From Hsuehochloa calcarea (lineage: Eukaryota; Streptophyta; Magnoliopsida; Poales; Poaceae): DNA of 64,000 nt. This document shows positions 12,967-24,254 of this stretch, piece by piece. The stretch spans positions 26,383,385 to 26,447,384 of the forward strand of contig CM070594.1 in assembly GCA_036346395.1 (NCBI GenBank). Direction: 5' to 3'. The notes under the pieces were generated by a model. That model searched no databases. It had not been told where the DNA came from and was given only the letters and a program-made list of their open reading frames with translations. The position numbers and the translations under genes are program-made. How positions within the stretch are numbered: the first letter of the stretch is position 1; every line of letters starts with the position of its first letter.

Positions 12967-13195
12967 GAAGGTCTTACGACCAGGTAGTGGTCGTAGCAGA
13001 ACCTACGACCGAACCATAGTCGTGGAAGGATTTACGACCAGATACAAGTCGTAGTAGGACTCACGACTGGGTGCTAGTCGTAGACGGACTTGCGACTAGG
13101 TATCGCCGCGGCGTAACTTACGATCGGTGCGGTCGAAGACGGACTTAAGACACGCCGTAGTCGTGAGTGAGACTTACGACTACGGGGGTGATGGT
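12967..13195. repeat. GTCGTA/TACGAC hairpin array in chromovirus LTR
   Basis: Read on the minus strand there are about seven short inverted repeats with stems such as CGTAGTCGT/ACGACTACG, CTAGTCG/CGACTAG and AGTCGT/ACGACT, spaced about 30 bp apart with loops related to AAGTCCT. The block begins, on the minus strand, with ATCACCCCCGTAGTCGTAAG, which is almost the same as 41067-41086 in the LTR of the unrelated Tat element. Confidence 0.8.
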
Positions 13196-13825
13196 AGGAG
13201 AACTAACAATCACTCGTAGACTTCTCCCTTATAAGCATAAGGGCACTTCTGGGGGCTACGAGACGACCTATTTACCCATCAACAATACTGCATCTGGTCG
13301 AAACGACAAAACTACAGATGGATCGGTCGAATTCACCACGAGGCGCGCCTCCGCCGCTTTGCCGTGGCTCGTGGCTTCTCCGACCACAATGCGACGACAC
13401 GGGATGCGGCCGAGTAGGTATGGCTCGGGAGGACTCCCGAACGGACAATGCCAAAAGACAATGCGGTCACACCTAAGCTCCTATAGGGTAAAGCGAACTT
13501 ACCCGAGCTGAAGAACGACCAGAGTCCCACGGAGTGGCTCCGGCGACGAGTGACCGAACGGCTGCGGTGAGGTCCTCACTAGGCCACAACGACCTGAGCA
13601 AAGAGAGAACCAAACCGAGTGAGGGTCAAGCTCCCAAGAGAAAAGGGGGAGCAGAGGGGGCCAAGACTTGAAGAAGAAAACCCCCACTGCACCGCCTTCA
13701 CCGCAAGCTCCACACTCAACAATGGCGGTCGAGGAGATTGCGAGGAACTGCAGCTCAAGCAAGATGGGGAATGCTAGCTGGAGTTGCGAAAGTGCTAAAG
13801 GAAGCTAAGGGTGAGGCACAAAGGA

Positions 13826-13835
13826 GTTTAAATAG
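13826..13835 (-). promoter_or_regulatory. Chromovirus LTR TATA-like box
   Basis: CTATTTAAAC on the minus strand, about 1.0 kb after the LTR start at 14832. Position and sequence suit the U3/R border. The 5' LTR is truncated before this point, so it cannot be confirmed there. Confidence 0.45.
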
Positions 13836-14832
13836 GGCGAAGGCAGAGAGCAACGGCCGGTTTTCCAGTCGGGTCAACACTGCCATGAGAGCACTTGAGA
13901 GCGATTGGGAGCAGTTGAGTCATGGCCTACTACAGTAGGAGTGCGACAGGCATTCAATGCGCTCAGAGCTAGCCGTTTAAAGGTGGACATAGAGTGGACT
14001 GCACGCCACCGCTTTTCTCCTCCGCGCACGCCATGGCAGAGCTCAAGCGCGCGGACAGAGGAAGGAGACGACTCGTTGGTCGTCGGATTGAAATCGAACT
14101 GCTAGGATAGATCGAGTGGATTGAAACGATCCCAGCGTTTGGCTGGTCGAAGACCGTTCGATGCCGATCCAACGGCTGAGTTAGATCGGGTGGATTAAAA
14201 CGACTCCATCGCTCGCCCGGTCGAAAACCGCTTGATGCCGATCCAACGGCTCCACGACCCCAGCCTTGAACGATCGGGTTGGTACAGACTAGTGGGCGGA
14301 TCGAGTCCAATGGGCTCGAGCGAGCCCGATTCAAACCTCTACTAACAAAGTAAACCGCTTAAGGTTTGAATTTGAATAACTGATTTTTGAGGGATTACTT
14401 AAGGTAGCAAACAAACTCCAAAATTTATGAAATTTTAACTGGAGCTTGCTGACTGCAGGAGGAACCTCCCATAAAATGTTCAGAGATTTTCATGCACTGA
14501 ATTATTCTCCAAAAATTCCAGAAGAGGGGAAAATAGGGTTTGACCAGTTTGACTTGCCTCCAAAATTATCAAATAACTTCTAAAAATCATGAGATAATTC
14601 AGAGGTGTTGCCAAGCCTCCCTAGAACTTAGGAAAAAGATTTCCAAGGGTTTGGCAAAAGATCTATGACAAAGAGGTTTTTGATTAGCGTCGAAGGAGGA
14701 TTTGAATTTGATCTTCCACAATTCTTTTAAAAGATTTACAAAAATGACCAGGGGTTTCAAGATGCAAGAAAAGTTTTAATTCCTCCTGATTTTCTTACAC
14801 TTGAAACTCAATTCCAGATTTGGGATGCTACA

Positions 14833-14850
14833 AAACCTCCCCCCCTTACA
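14833..14850 (-). other. Chromovirus polypurine tract
   Basis: Read on the minus strand, GTAAGGGGGGGAGGTTT stands immediately before the TGTAGCATCCC start of the 3' LTR. Confidence 0.8.
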
Positions 14851-14873
14851 AAAATCTCGTCCCGAGATTTGGC

Positions 14874-17800
14874 TCACTCGGCAAAGAAAGATGGATAGTC
14901 TGCCCGGAGACGATCTTCCCTTTCCCAAGTAGCCTCATCTTCAGAATGGTTTGACCATTGAACTTTGAGGAATCTGATGGTTTTATTCCTCGTTCTTCGT
15001 TCAGCCTCATCGAGTATGCGAACAGGGTGCTCGCGATAGGTCAAATCTTCTTGGACATCAAGAGTTTCCAACGAGCTTCCTCGCTTGGAACACGGAGGCA
15101 TTTCTTTAGTTGGGACACATGGAAAACATCATGTACCCCCTCGAGTGCAGCTGGCAATTCCAACCTATAGGCAACAGCTCCTTTCTTCTCGATAACACGG
15201 TAAGGACGGACATATCGAGGAGCTAACTTGCCCTTGACGCCGAAACGCTGATGGCCCTTCAAAGGAGAGACTTTGAGATAAACAAAATCATCAGGCTCAA
15301 AGCTCAATTCACGACGACGGCGATTCGCATAGCTCTTTTGCCTGGATTGAGCTGTGCGTAAACGATCACGAATGAGCTGGACTTGGCTCTCCGCTTCATT
15401 GATCGAGTCCGGACCAAAGAAAGGTCTTTCGCTGTCTCGCACTGGGCTCAATGGGGTTCGCACTTTCTCCCGCATAAGGCCTCGAAGGTGACATGCCAAG
15501 ACGGCCTCAAAATCTTTGTTGTAGGAAAACTTCGGCAAATGGCAAGCATTTCTCCCAATTCTTTCCATAGGAGAGGACACAAGCACGAAGCATGTCTTCC
15601 AACACTTGGTTGACTCTTTTGGTCTGACCATCAGTTTGGGGGTGATATGCTGTGCTAAAGGTAAGACGGGTTCCCATAGCCTCTTGCAAACTTTGCCAAA
15701 AGCGAGAGGTGAAAAGAGAACCACGATCCGAGACAATCGTCTCAGGTACCCCATGTAAGCTCACGATGCGGGCAATGTAGAGATCCGCCAAAAGACCTAC
15801 ACGGAGATCCGTCTTGACTGGAAGGAAATGAGCCACTTTAGTTAGCCGATCAATGACAACCCAGATGGCATCATTGCTCTTGGAGGTACGAGGCAGACCG
15901 GTGATAAAATCCATCCCGATCGAATCCCACTTCCACTCGGGAATTGACAAAGGTCAAGCGATCTGGCCGACGCCGATGTTCGGCCTTGACACGACGACAC
16001 ACGTCGCGACTCAAAGAACGAACCGCAATTTTCCTCTTCATTCGGGTCCACCAAAATCCTCGACGGAGATCTTGATACATCTTTGTGGCCCCGGATGAAT
16101 AGACAAAGGCGAATCATGGGCTTCATGGAGAATCAAATTCGCAATTCCATGTCCTTTGGAACCACAAGGCGTTGTCCGAATCTTACAACACCATGCTCAT
16201 CCTCGAGAAGCACTTAGTCAGCACTTCTTGACATTTTCCTTGATGCGGCTCACCCCAAATATCTCGCTTCTTTGGCGGTCTTAATCCGATCCACCAAGGT
16301 TGGTTGCACAACCAAGGCAATGAGGAACCACGCCAACCAAACCTAAGTTGAGACGCTGGAATTCCTTCAGAAGGGTGGGTTGAACTTCCTGGAGCAACAA
16401 GGCATTGCAATGCGCTTTGCGACTGAGCGCATCGGCAACGACATTAGCCTTGCCCGGATGGTAGTGAATACCCATGTCATAGTCCTTGATCAACACCAAC
16501 CACCTCTTTTGCCTGAGGTTCAGATCTGGTTGGGTGAACAAATACTTTAGGCTTTTGTGATCCGAATACACTTCGCAACGACTACCGATTAGGTAATGTC
16601 GCCAAATCTTAAGTGCATGAATCACAGCAGCTAATTCCAAGTCATGGGTAGGATAGTTGAGTTCATGAGGTCTCAATTGCCTTGATGCATAGGCCACTAC
16701 CTTGCCTTCTTGCATAAGTACACAACCGAGTCCTCGACGAGAGGCATCGCAAAAGATATCGAAGCTTCGATGAATATCGGGAAGAACGGGGACGGGAGCG
16801 GTGGTCAAACGCTCCTTGAGTACTTGGAAGCTTTCCTCACAAGCATCGGACCACAAGAACTTCTTGTCCTTCTTGAGCAATTCCGTCATTGGCTTCGCGA
16901 TCTTGGAGAAGTTCTCGATAAAGCGACGATAATATCCTGCTAAACCAAGAAAACTCCGCACTTCAGTTACCGAAGTAGGTTGAACCCATGATAAAACGTC
17001 ACTGACTTTGCTAGGATCAACGGCTACGCCTCCTGCTGAAAGAACATGACCCAAGAAGGCCACCTCCTTCAACCAGAATGCGCACTTGCTGAATTTTGCA
17101 TACAGCTGGTGCTCACGAAGCTTGCCTAACACAAGCCTCAGGTGCTCATCATGTTCCTCATCGTTCTTAGAATAGATAAGAATATCATCGATGAAGACCA
17201 CGACAAACTTATCCAAATACTCCATGAATACTGAATTCATGAGGTTCATGAACAAAGCAGGAGCATTGGTTAAGCCAAATGACATGACGGTATACTCATA
17301 CAAGCCATAGCGAGTAGAGAAAGCCGTCTTTGGAATATCCTCCGGTCGTATCCGAACTTGATGATATCCCACTCAAATCAATCTTGGAGAATACTCGAGC
17401 TCCTAAGCATTGATCAAAGAGATCATCAATGCGGGGCAAAGGATACTTGTTCTTCTGCTACTTCATTAGCGGACGGTAATCCACGCACATGCGTAAAGTA
17501 TTGTCCTTCTTCTTTACGAAGATTGCCGGACAACCCCACGGAGATGAGCTAGGGCGGATGAAACCCTTTTCTTGCAGCTCATTCAGTTGCTTCTTCAACT
17601 CCACCAACTCGTTCGGTGGCATCCGATAATGCCTCTTTGAAATCGGGCGTCACGGAACCAACTCAATGACAAACTCGAGGTCTCGAATCGGTGGCATCCT
17701 GGCGATCTTCAGAAAGACATCAACGAAGTCACAAACTGTTGGGACTTCACCAATATCTAGAGCGGCTTCGCTTCAAGCGCGAAGAGATGCGGGCCTAGCG

Positions 17801-18200
17801 ACTTTCTGGCGAAGCTTAACTCGCCACGGAAGGACTAGATAGAGAGACACACTTCTTGGCGCAATCGATTTGTCCCTTATCTTTGAGACAACCAATCCAT
17901 ACCAAGAATTACATCTAGACTTCTTCGAATGGAGGAGAATAAGATTCGCAAGAATCCCACTCCCTCGATCTCAATGGGACATCCCTACACTCGATTCGAC
18001 TCTCAACTCCAACCCGAGAGCGAATGAGCAACGGACCAACAAAGGAGTAAAAAGGAGCTCACTAATAGCAACAAAAGGCTCGAAACAAAAGAATGAGATG
18101 CTCTGAATCAAACAAAATAGTAGCAGAATGAGAGTTAATGAAAGTGTACCCGGCCACGACGTCGGGTGCCTCCCGTGCCTCCTCTGCGGAGATGAGGTTG
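14874..18200 (-). pseudogene. pol: Chromovirus pol: protease, RT, RNase H, integrase, chromodomain
   Basis: Read right to left. The protease region near 18080-18160 shows ATILFDS at the active site, followed by a one-base shift. Reverse transcriptase and RNase H are open over 363 codons (16281-17372). They have the catalytic FIDD at codons 60-63 of that frame, RNase H residues in FCDAS, ELAAV and YSDHKS, and the conserved end GKANVVADALSRK. Integrase (about 15100-16200) has a zinc finger remnant, MDFITGLP, VSDRGS and NQVLEDMLRA carrying the DDE acidic residues, and a GPY/F-like module near 15170-15230. A chromodomain-like tail ends at 14874 (LKVQWSNHSEDEATWE). A few frameshifts break the whole; single domains are well kept. 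Confidence 0.9.
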
Positions 18201-18279
18201 ACGCGACCACTACCCACGCCTTGGGTAGTAGGGACTATCTTCGTGTCCCGAGAAGAACCACCTCGGCCCGCGTCCTCCA

Positions 18280-18697
18280 TTAGGACGAGGGGTCGCTCTC
18301 CTTCTTAGGGCATTGGTTCGCATAATGCCCCTTCCGCCGCAGCGGCAGTGACCCGGCAATGGGTTCGCGGGGCCACCTGGCGACTTCGCAGTGCACGTGA
18401 TCGGGCACGGCTGCGAAGAAGCGAAGAACAGTCTTGACGGCCTCGGGTGCCGGGCTCTTGACGCGACCCCGAGACGGACCGAAAGCGGGATAGCCGGCCC
18501 CGGATGACTTCGGCCTCCTACTTACGCTATGGAATCCACAAGCGCTCCCCGAGTGCTTTCGGCGACAATGGCCTTGTCCACCAAGGCACGGAAATCTGGA
18601 AAATCGACGATGGATAGCTTGTCCCAAGCTCCTCAGACAAACCATCCTTGAACTTCTCTTGCTTGGCCTCATCAGTGGCCACCTCCTCCGGAGCATA
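18280..18697 (-). pseudogene. gag: Chromovirus gag, C-terminal remnant
   Basis: The minus strand encodes the region preceding the nucleocapsid knuckle (YAPEEVATDEAKQEKFKDGL, near 18640-18700) and a knuckle remnant RRKGHYANQCPKK near 18300-18345. The N-terminal part of gag, the leader, the primer site and the 3' part of the 5' LTR are missing. At 18697/18698 gag is fused directly to LTR sequence. Confidence 0.8.
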
Positions 18698-19519
18698 ACG
18701 CCACCGCTTTTCTCCTCCGCGCACGCCATGGCAGAGCTCAAGCGCGCGGACAGAGGAAGGAGACGACTCGTTGGTCGTCGGATTGAAATCGAACTGCTAG
18801 GATAGATCGAGTGGATTGAAACGATCCCAGCGTTTGGCTGGTCGAAGATCGTTCGATGCCGATCCAACTACCGAGTTAGATCGGGTGGATTAAACGACTC
18901 CATCGTTCTACCGGTCGAAAACCGCTCGATGCCGATCCAACGGCTCACGACCCCGCGAACGATCGGTTGGTATACAGCTAGTGGGCCGGACCGAGTCCAG
19001 TGGCTCGAGCCCGAGCCCGATTCAAACCTACGGAACAGTGTAAACCAGTTAAGGTTTGAATTTGAATAACTGATTTTTGAGGGATTACTTAAGGTAGCAA
19101 ACAAACTCCAAAATTTATGAAATTTTAATCGAGCTTCTTGATTGCAGGAGGAACCTCCCATAAAATGTTCAGAGATTTTCATGCACCGAATTATTCTCCG
19201 TAAATTCCGAAGAGGGAAAATAGGGTTTGACCAGCTTGACTTGCCTCCAAAATTATCAAATAACTTCTAAAAATCATGAGATAATTCAGAGGTGTTGCCA
19301 AGCCTCCCTAGAACTTAGAAAAAAGATTTCCAAGGGTTTGGCAAAAGATCTATGACAAAGAGGTTTTTGATTAGCGTCGAAGGAGGATTTGAATTTGATC
19401 TTCCACAATTCTTTTAAAAGATTTACAAAAATGACCAGGGGTTTCAAGATGCAAGAAAAGTTTTAATTCCTCATGATTTTCTTACACTTGAAACTCAATT
19501 CCAGATTTGGGATGTTACA
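18698..19519 (-). repeat. Truncated chromovirus 5' LTR
   Basis: It matches 14003-14832 and ends at the LTR start (TGTAACATCCC on the minus strand at 19519). It is cut internally at 18698. Against the left copy it shows CCGTAAATT where the left has CCAAAAATT (about 19198), and CCGAAG where the left has CCAGAAG. Confidence 0.88.
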
Positions 19520-19572
19520 TCAAAACTCCCAAAAATATGCTCTTTATAATACACATACCACCATCTATATTT

Positions 19573-19855
19573 CGGTACTACCGACCTGCGGTAGTACCAC
19601 AGCTGAAATGCAGTCGTTCCGATTTTCAAAGAGTGTCAAAACCACTTGAAAACATACTCTCTATATTTTACGTACCACCGTACATTTTTTAGTACTACCG
19701 ACTTGCGGTAGTACCACAGTTCAAATACGGTCGTTCTGATTATCAGAGAGATTCCAAACATCCGAAAAATATGCTTTCTGGAAAATACGTACCGCCAAAC
19801 ATATATTGGTACTACCGACTTGCGGTAGTACCGCTTATCAATAGCGGTCATACCG
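19573..19855. repeat. S3 palindrome array (CGGTAGTACCG)
   Basis: Sites occur at 19573-19583, 19588-19598, 19691-19700, 19705-19715, 19808-19817, 19822-19834 and 19844-19855. All fit CGG-N5-CCG with core TA-S-TA or close to it. The first three pairs are also arranged as hairpins, GGTACTACC facing GGTAGTACC across 7 bases. Confidence 0.85.
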
Positions 19856-20319
19856 TTTTTCAAAACAGTTTTCCAGAAGCTCAAATCAAAGCAATGCATG
19901 AACCCTAATAATTTACAAAACACATTTGCAAACTTAGATCATGCAATAAGGAGTAGGAACATGGACTTCAACCATTTGCAAAAACACATTTGCAAAGTAT
20001 AGTCACATGCTACAAGGATTAAATGCATGAGTCTCGACTATTTACAAACACACATTTGAAAGTAATAGCACCATGCCACAGTGAGCTAGAGCAAGCGAGA
20101 TTGAGCTATCAACACATGATGAGACTCAAGCTACTAGACAAGACCTCTCTTAATAGTACGACAACCTATACTAGCAATCAAGTCTCCCAACCAAACACCG
20201 AGACCGGTAAAATACTATAAACACGTCCTTAGTCTAGCTAGTCATACCTTTGCCTTGCACATTCTCTTAAAGCTTGATGACGCACATCTTCACTTCAAGT
20301 CCAGGTTCCTGACTTGAAT

Positions 20320-20603
20320 ATCATCAATGCATGATGATCTTCTTCACTTCGGTATCTTGTCTTGATTCTTATCAACACATGATGACATCCTTCATCCTGA
20401 ATCTTGACTTGAATATCATCAATACATGATGATCTTCTTCATGTGCCCTCCATCAACACATGATGGGTCTTCTCTTGATTTGATGATCAACTCATGATCA
20501 TTTTCTCTTTGAGATCTTGATATGCATTAAGACATGATGCATCCTTCACTTGACTTGATGACAATGAACTCATGATGTCATTCCAAGTCATCGTCATCAT
20601 GGA
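20320..20603. repeat. S3 array of CATCA/TGATG hairpins
   Basis: At least six short inverted repeats share a five-base loop and have varied stems. Examples are ATCATCA/TGATGAT at 20320-20338 (loop ATGCA), a second at about 20415-20433 (loop ATACA), CCATCA/TGATGG at about 20450-20466 (loop ACACA), TGATCA/TGATCA at about 20483-20499 (loop ACTCA) and ATGCAT/ATGCAT at about 20522-20542. Confidence 0.75.
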
Positions 20604-20709
20604 ACTCAACCTATTTCACCAACTTATGGAAAATGTTAGTTCCACAATGTGATTATCATTGATTACCACAACACACCATTAACTCATAATGGTGGATCAA
20701 GATACTTCA

Positions 20710-21165
20710 ATCTTTCCCTCTTTGGTAATTGATGACAAACATCACAATTACAAATAATTGAATATAAGAACATACGAGTATTTATGAACTACACATGTTT
20801 TATATACTCAAGGGTATGTTTCAAAGTAGAGATCCCAAGTATATGTGGATAAGAAAGTATGGATTAATACTCATGAAACTACAAAATATAAAGTGAATTC
20901 CCCCTAAATGTGTGCATACACGAATGTGTAATAAGAACATATGCACATATTCAAGTTAGACTTTTGGTGGAGTTCAACCTATATTTTGGATCCAAAGAAT
21001 GCAACAAGATATAAGAATATGTTGTTAAATGCATACCTCTTGATTTTCACCTTTTCATCCAATGTAGACTAAACAATAGGTATAACAATCAAAGTGTTAG
21101 TTTCATAAATAGATTTATCATTAATCATCAAAATGCTCCATTAACTCATAATAGTAGATTTAGAT
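20710..21165 (-). other. S3 internal remnant with polypurine tract
   Basis: A/T-rich sequence to the right of the S3 LTR. It starts on its LTR side with a purine-rich tract on the minus strand (20710-20727) and has no supported gene. It is probably the 3' non-coding part of the element. The right border with the next copia fragment is estimated from a sharp change to GC-rich sequence near 21165. Confidence 0.45.
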
Positions 21166-21960
21166 TCTTTCGCGGTAGTGGCGCCTCGGACTCGAGGTGA
21201 GGGAGGCGACAAGCGGCGCGCGGGCGCTTAGGCGTATAATGGTGGTGCACAAGGGTTGTGGCGGCAAGCATGCGCGGCGTGAACCTGTCGGGGGTGCGCG
21301 ACGGCTTGGGCATGGCGAGGTCGGCATGGTCAGACCAACAATGGCCGCCTGCAGGCTGGCAGCGCCATCCTCCCCTTTTTCTATTCTTTGACTGCGCGTG
21401 GCTTGGCCATTGCTTCCGTGGCGCGCTTGGCGCGCTGGTGGTTTGGCACCGGTCGCATCGCGACGGTGGTGACACGGCTTCGGACCGGGTTGGCGCTCGG
21501 TGGCATGACCACGTGTAGGTGGCGCGGTGGCCAGCCAGCGGCTCGATAGCTTCAAGCCGACAGCGGTGCGTGGTTGTGCGAGGCCGGTGGCGCGGCCGTA
21601 TAGGGCCGTCGGTCATCTTTTTTCTTTTGTATTGTTCATTGCGATTACTATTCATGCAATCCAACGATCGGCTCGACCTACGACTTCAAGTCAGCTCGCG
21701 GTATATTAGAACGGATTTGCAATCCACAATGCAATCATCATCTTCCCTTTCATGCAATCTACCGATCGGCATTGTGTCGGCGACTGCAAGTTGGCTCGCG
21801 GTAGATTAGAGAGGATTTGCACTGTAGAAACTAATATAGAAAGCCAAATTTGAGGAATTGAAAGCAATCTAGAAAAACAATTCGATCTAGGAGCGTTGTG
21901 TTACAACGGTTACCTTTCAATCCGAGTAGAGTAGGCCTAGAGGTAGGCTGGAGTCGATCA

Positions 21961-21971
21961 TGCTCATAACA
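21961..21971 (-). other. Copia B primer binding site, decayed
   Basis: TGTTATGAGCA on the minus strand directly after the LTR end, comparable with TGGTATCAGAGCA. The following ATGATCGACTC is also seen after the site in copia A. Confidence 0.6.
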
Positions 21972-22252
21972 TGTTGAGGAACCATCGCTGGTGAGTCCTG
22001 TTCGAACGATTACCTCGTAGACAAACATAGAATCATAAGAACAATGCAGGAACATAAGTACAAAATAGTATATTGAACACGGATATATGAGGGAACTTCT
22101 TGCTTCTCTTTATTGCTCTTCAAGCGATCAACCTTTTACAATGACTAGTACCTCCTATTTATATGCTAGAGACCCTGCTAGGGTTTTGGATGGAGCACCC
22201 ATACATAGACTGGTTGCTAGGCCAAGCCTATGTTTTCTCAATGGGTACTACA
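21972..22252 (-). repeat. Copia B 5' LTR
   Basis: 281 bp with TGTAG at the start and CAACA at the end on the minus strand. It has a TATA-like CTATTTATAT (plus strand reading) at 22155-22164, i.e. ATATAAATAG on the coding side. The left boundary is supported by the primer site; the right boundary is inferred from TG...CA only. Confidence 0.6.
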
Positions 22253-22848
22253 ATAAAGGCCACCGCGCGCGAGGGGATACGAGCAGATGCGGATGATAAG
22301 ATTGCAAATGTGGTTGTGTTTGGATCTTGGATCTTGGTATTTTGTTCCCTGAGCAGATGCAGGGCATGCAGCTCTTGGGACTTTGTTCACGAGAGATTCG
22401 TGCGACGAACAAGAAATGAGCCGTTTGAGGCTCTGAGCAAAGCACTTCCGTCGAACGAACATGGACCATCCGTCTTCCAAACGCACACCGGTCCCCCTCC
22501 CTATCTCGCCCCTAGCGCCTCTGACTCCCTCTCCGCCTCTGCCTTGTTCCCCCCCCCACCCCCACCCCACCCCTGTCCCGTTGTCTCTACCTCTCTCTCT
22601 CTCACCGTGTCGCCTTTGCCACCCCAGCCAACTCGTGTGAGTTCTGACTTGTCGTCCACCGTGTCCTTTATGGCCACCGTCTAGATCCACGCCGCGTGGG
22701 GAACTGTACGCACCACCGCTGGAGCCGCTCGGGGAGCCTGGCCGTGCTGCGCCGCTCGACATTGTCCCCATTGGATCTCGCAGTGACCGTCGGGTAAAAT
22801 CTCGAAGCACCTACTTTGGAATTTCTTTGAAATTTTTTGAGTGGAAAA
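22253..22848. other. Intergenic, C-rich
   Basis: No gene is recognised. A pyrimidine-rich stretch (C runs near 22549-22575, CT repeat near 22590-22604) makes long apparent reading frames on both strands that have no protein-like composition. Confidence 0.6.
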
Positions 22849-24249
22849 TGTTAGGATATGAATAGTCTACACTAGCGTAACAAAAATTTCTACCACGTAA
22901 ACCATAAAGTCATACGAGTAAGATATCATAAATCGTTACTTCTAGACGTGCAATGCTGCTGAAGAAGAGCAGCCCAGTCCAACATCGCGCGCGTCGATGT
23001 AGTGAAAGTAGTTGATCATCCAACGTCTTAGCCACCAATTGCCTCCTCTAGTAGCCCCTCATGTTACTTACGTACATAACGAATCGTCTCCGATCAGCGC
23101 AGAAGCGCATCTACGGTATCCACACGTCCAAGGGTGGAATGTCATGTGTCGTGTGCTAGCACCAACTTGAAGAAGGTGACTAGGGTTTCGGTGGGTGATG
23201 CAACCTCAGCCCAAAAGCCCCACGCCTCTCCTTATAAAGAGCCGCTAACTGATCCCTACGTTAGCAACCCATTAAGACTCTTACTATGTACGGATTATAA
23301 TCTGATTTAAGCCTCTAATGAATCCAATTCAAACTAACTTATTTTAACCATGTAGGTTCATATGTAATCGGGCATGACCCGGAAACTCCTTTCTGATCCA
23401 CAAATCGATAACGGTTCCTAGCAGGACATAGCGACTCCCGAATACACATAAAGATTATATCAGATGAACTTTTATAAAGCTCATGTGCTGGTCCCTTTGC
23501 CTCACGATATCAGATCAAACTCAAGGCGAGATGTGTGCTATCCTATGATAGCTCGATCATTCACTCGATCTTATAGTGGATTACTTAGTTGTAGTTGACT
23601 CCTCAACCATATTCGGCATGGCCATGCACTACTCCCTTAATCCAACCATATCGAGGGGATATCATCGATGGTCCTAGAGATATCTCTCCCATTAAAGAGG
23701 AGGGGCAAATTCCATCTTGATCGCTCACATTCCTTCATATGTTTCATAGTAAATCTGAAAGCCACCTTTATGATTACCCATTTACGGAGTAGCGTTTGGC
23801 AATCCATAAGTAAACTATTACACATGTAGAAAACCATGATGAACTCAGGTCTACGTATCCCACGTACACTATGTATAAGACTAACTGACGACACTTAAGA
23901 ATATAACAATTCTCATAGTGTCTCAAAGCGGGTCAATCCAACACTATGTTATCCAATATATATCCATATTTGATATCTCATATTCAAGATCCGTGAAACA
24001 TGATCATCAATCAATACATGTGTTGATTCATAAATCTTAAGTGTCCCACATAATGATAGAATACCAAGGATGTTTAGAATGATATCGTAAACATAAATAG
24101 ATAGCTTCACGAACAAGTCACATATTTATCAATTAATATAAATGATATTTCATTGAAGGGACGAATGAAATAACATATTATTCAAAAGTTTATAAACATG
24201 GAAACGATACAATCATCTATATGATTGCCTTCAGGGCATATCACTAACA
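22849..24249 (-). repeat. Solo LTR of an Angela/RIRE1-like copia element
   Basis: Read on the minus strand it starts TGTTAGTGATATGCCCTGAA and ends in CTAACA, which matches the known start of Angela/BARE/RIRE1-type LTRs (TGTTGGAAATATGCCCTAGA). Length is 1401 bp. A TATA-like TTTATAAGG lies near 23230-23240. The flanking pentamers GAAAA (22844-22848) and GAAAG (24250-24254) are a target duplication with one change. No internal region adjoins either side, so it is a solo LTR left by LTR-LTR recombination. Confidence 0.8.
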
Positions 24250-24254
24250 GAAAG

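Larger units (their letters stand above)
11343..14832 (-). repeat. Chromovirus 3' LTR, main part
   Basis: The right end (14832) and at least 14003-14832 are confirmed by the second copy at 18698-19519. The rest is assigned by continuity and by the typical long R-U5 of this group. A TATA-like CTATTTAAAC lies at 13826-13835 on the minus strand. A hairpin array occurs at 12967-13195. I see no host gene in the 3.5 kb. Confidence 0.7.
1..19519 (-). mobile_element. Ty3-gypsy chromovirus, Tekay-like, interrupted and 5'-truncated
   Basis: The pol order on the minus strand is protease, reverse transcriptase, RNase H, integrase and then a C-terminal chromodomain, which is the chromovirus plan. LTR copies at 14003-14832 and 18698-19519 are near-identical and both begin, read on the minus strand, with TGTARCATCCCAAA, as plant chromovirus LTRs do. 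The left LTR is very long and is split by SIRE-like element S1 (323-11337); it runs off the window start. The right LTR is cut and joined to gag. The right flank is SIRE-like LTR sequence (S3); the five bases after the LTR are TCAAA, but the partner copy would be outside the window. Tekay assignment is an inference from LTR length and LTR start. Confidence 0.8.
19520..20709 (-). repeat. SIRE-like element S3, 3' LTR fragment
   Basis: The right end, read on the minus strand, is an LTR start TGAAGTATC preceded by a purine-rich tract (20710-20727), matching the layout of S1 and S2. The fragment is cut on the left by the chromovirus. It carries a cluster of GGTACTACC/GGTAGTACC palindromes and a separate CATCA/TGATG array. 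The family assignment is by analogy in structure, not by sequence identity to S1 or S2. Confidence 0.65.
21166..22252 (-). mobile_element. Copia fragment B: 5' LTR plus leader
   Basis: The reverse complement of 21650-22080 is clearly related to 28285-28720, the start of copia element A. From right to left it has a short LTR (21972-22252), a decayed primer site and a leader with two tandem-like copies of a motif containing GGTAGATTAGA. Then follows GC-rich sequence without a recognised gene; the long reading frames here look like base-composition artefacts. The element is cut at about 21165, so gag and pol are absent. Confidence 0.7.

Noticed and set aside
21146..21664. 172-codon minus-strand frame in copia B leader
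   Set aside because: Proline/arginine-rich GC artefact; not conserved in the matching part of copia A.
22238..22810. 190-codon minus and 173-codon plus reading frames
   Set aside because: Caused by C/T-rich low-complexity DNA; no domain, no protein-like composition.
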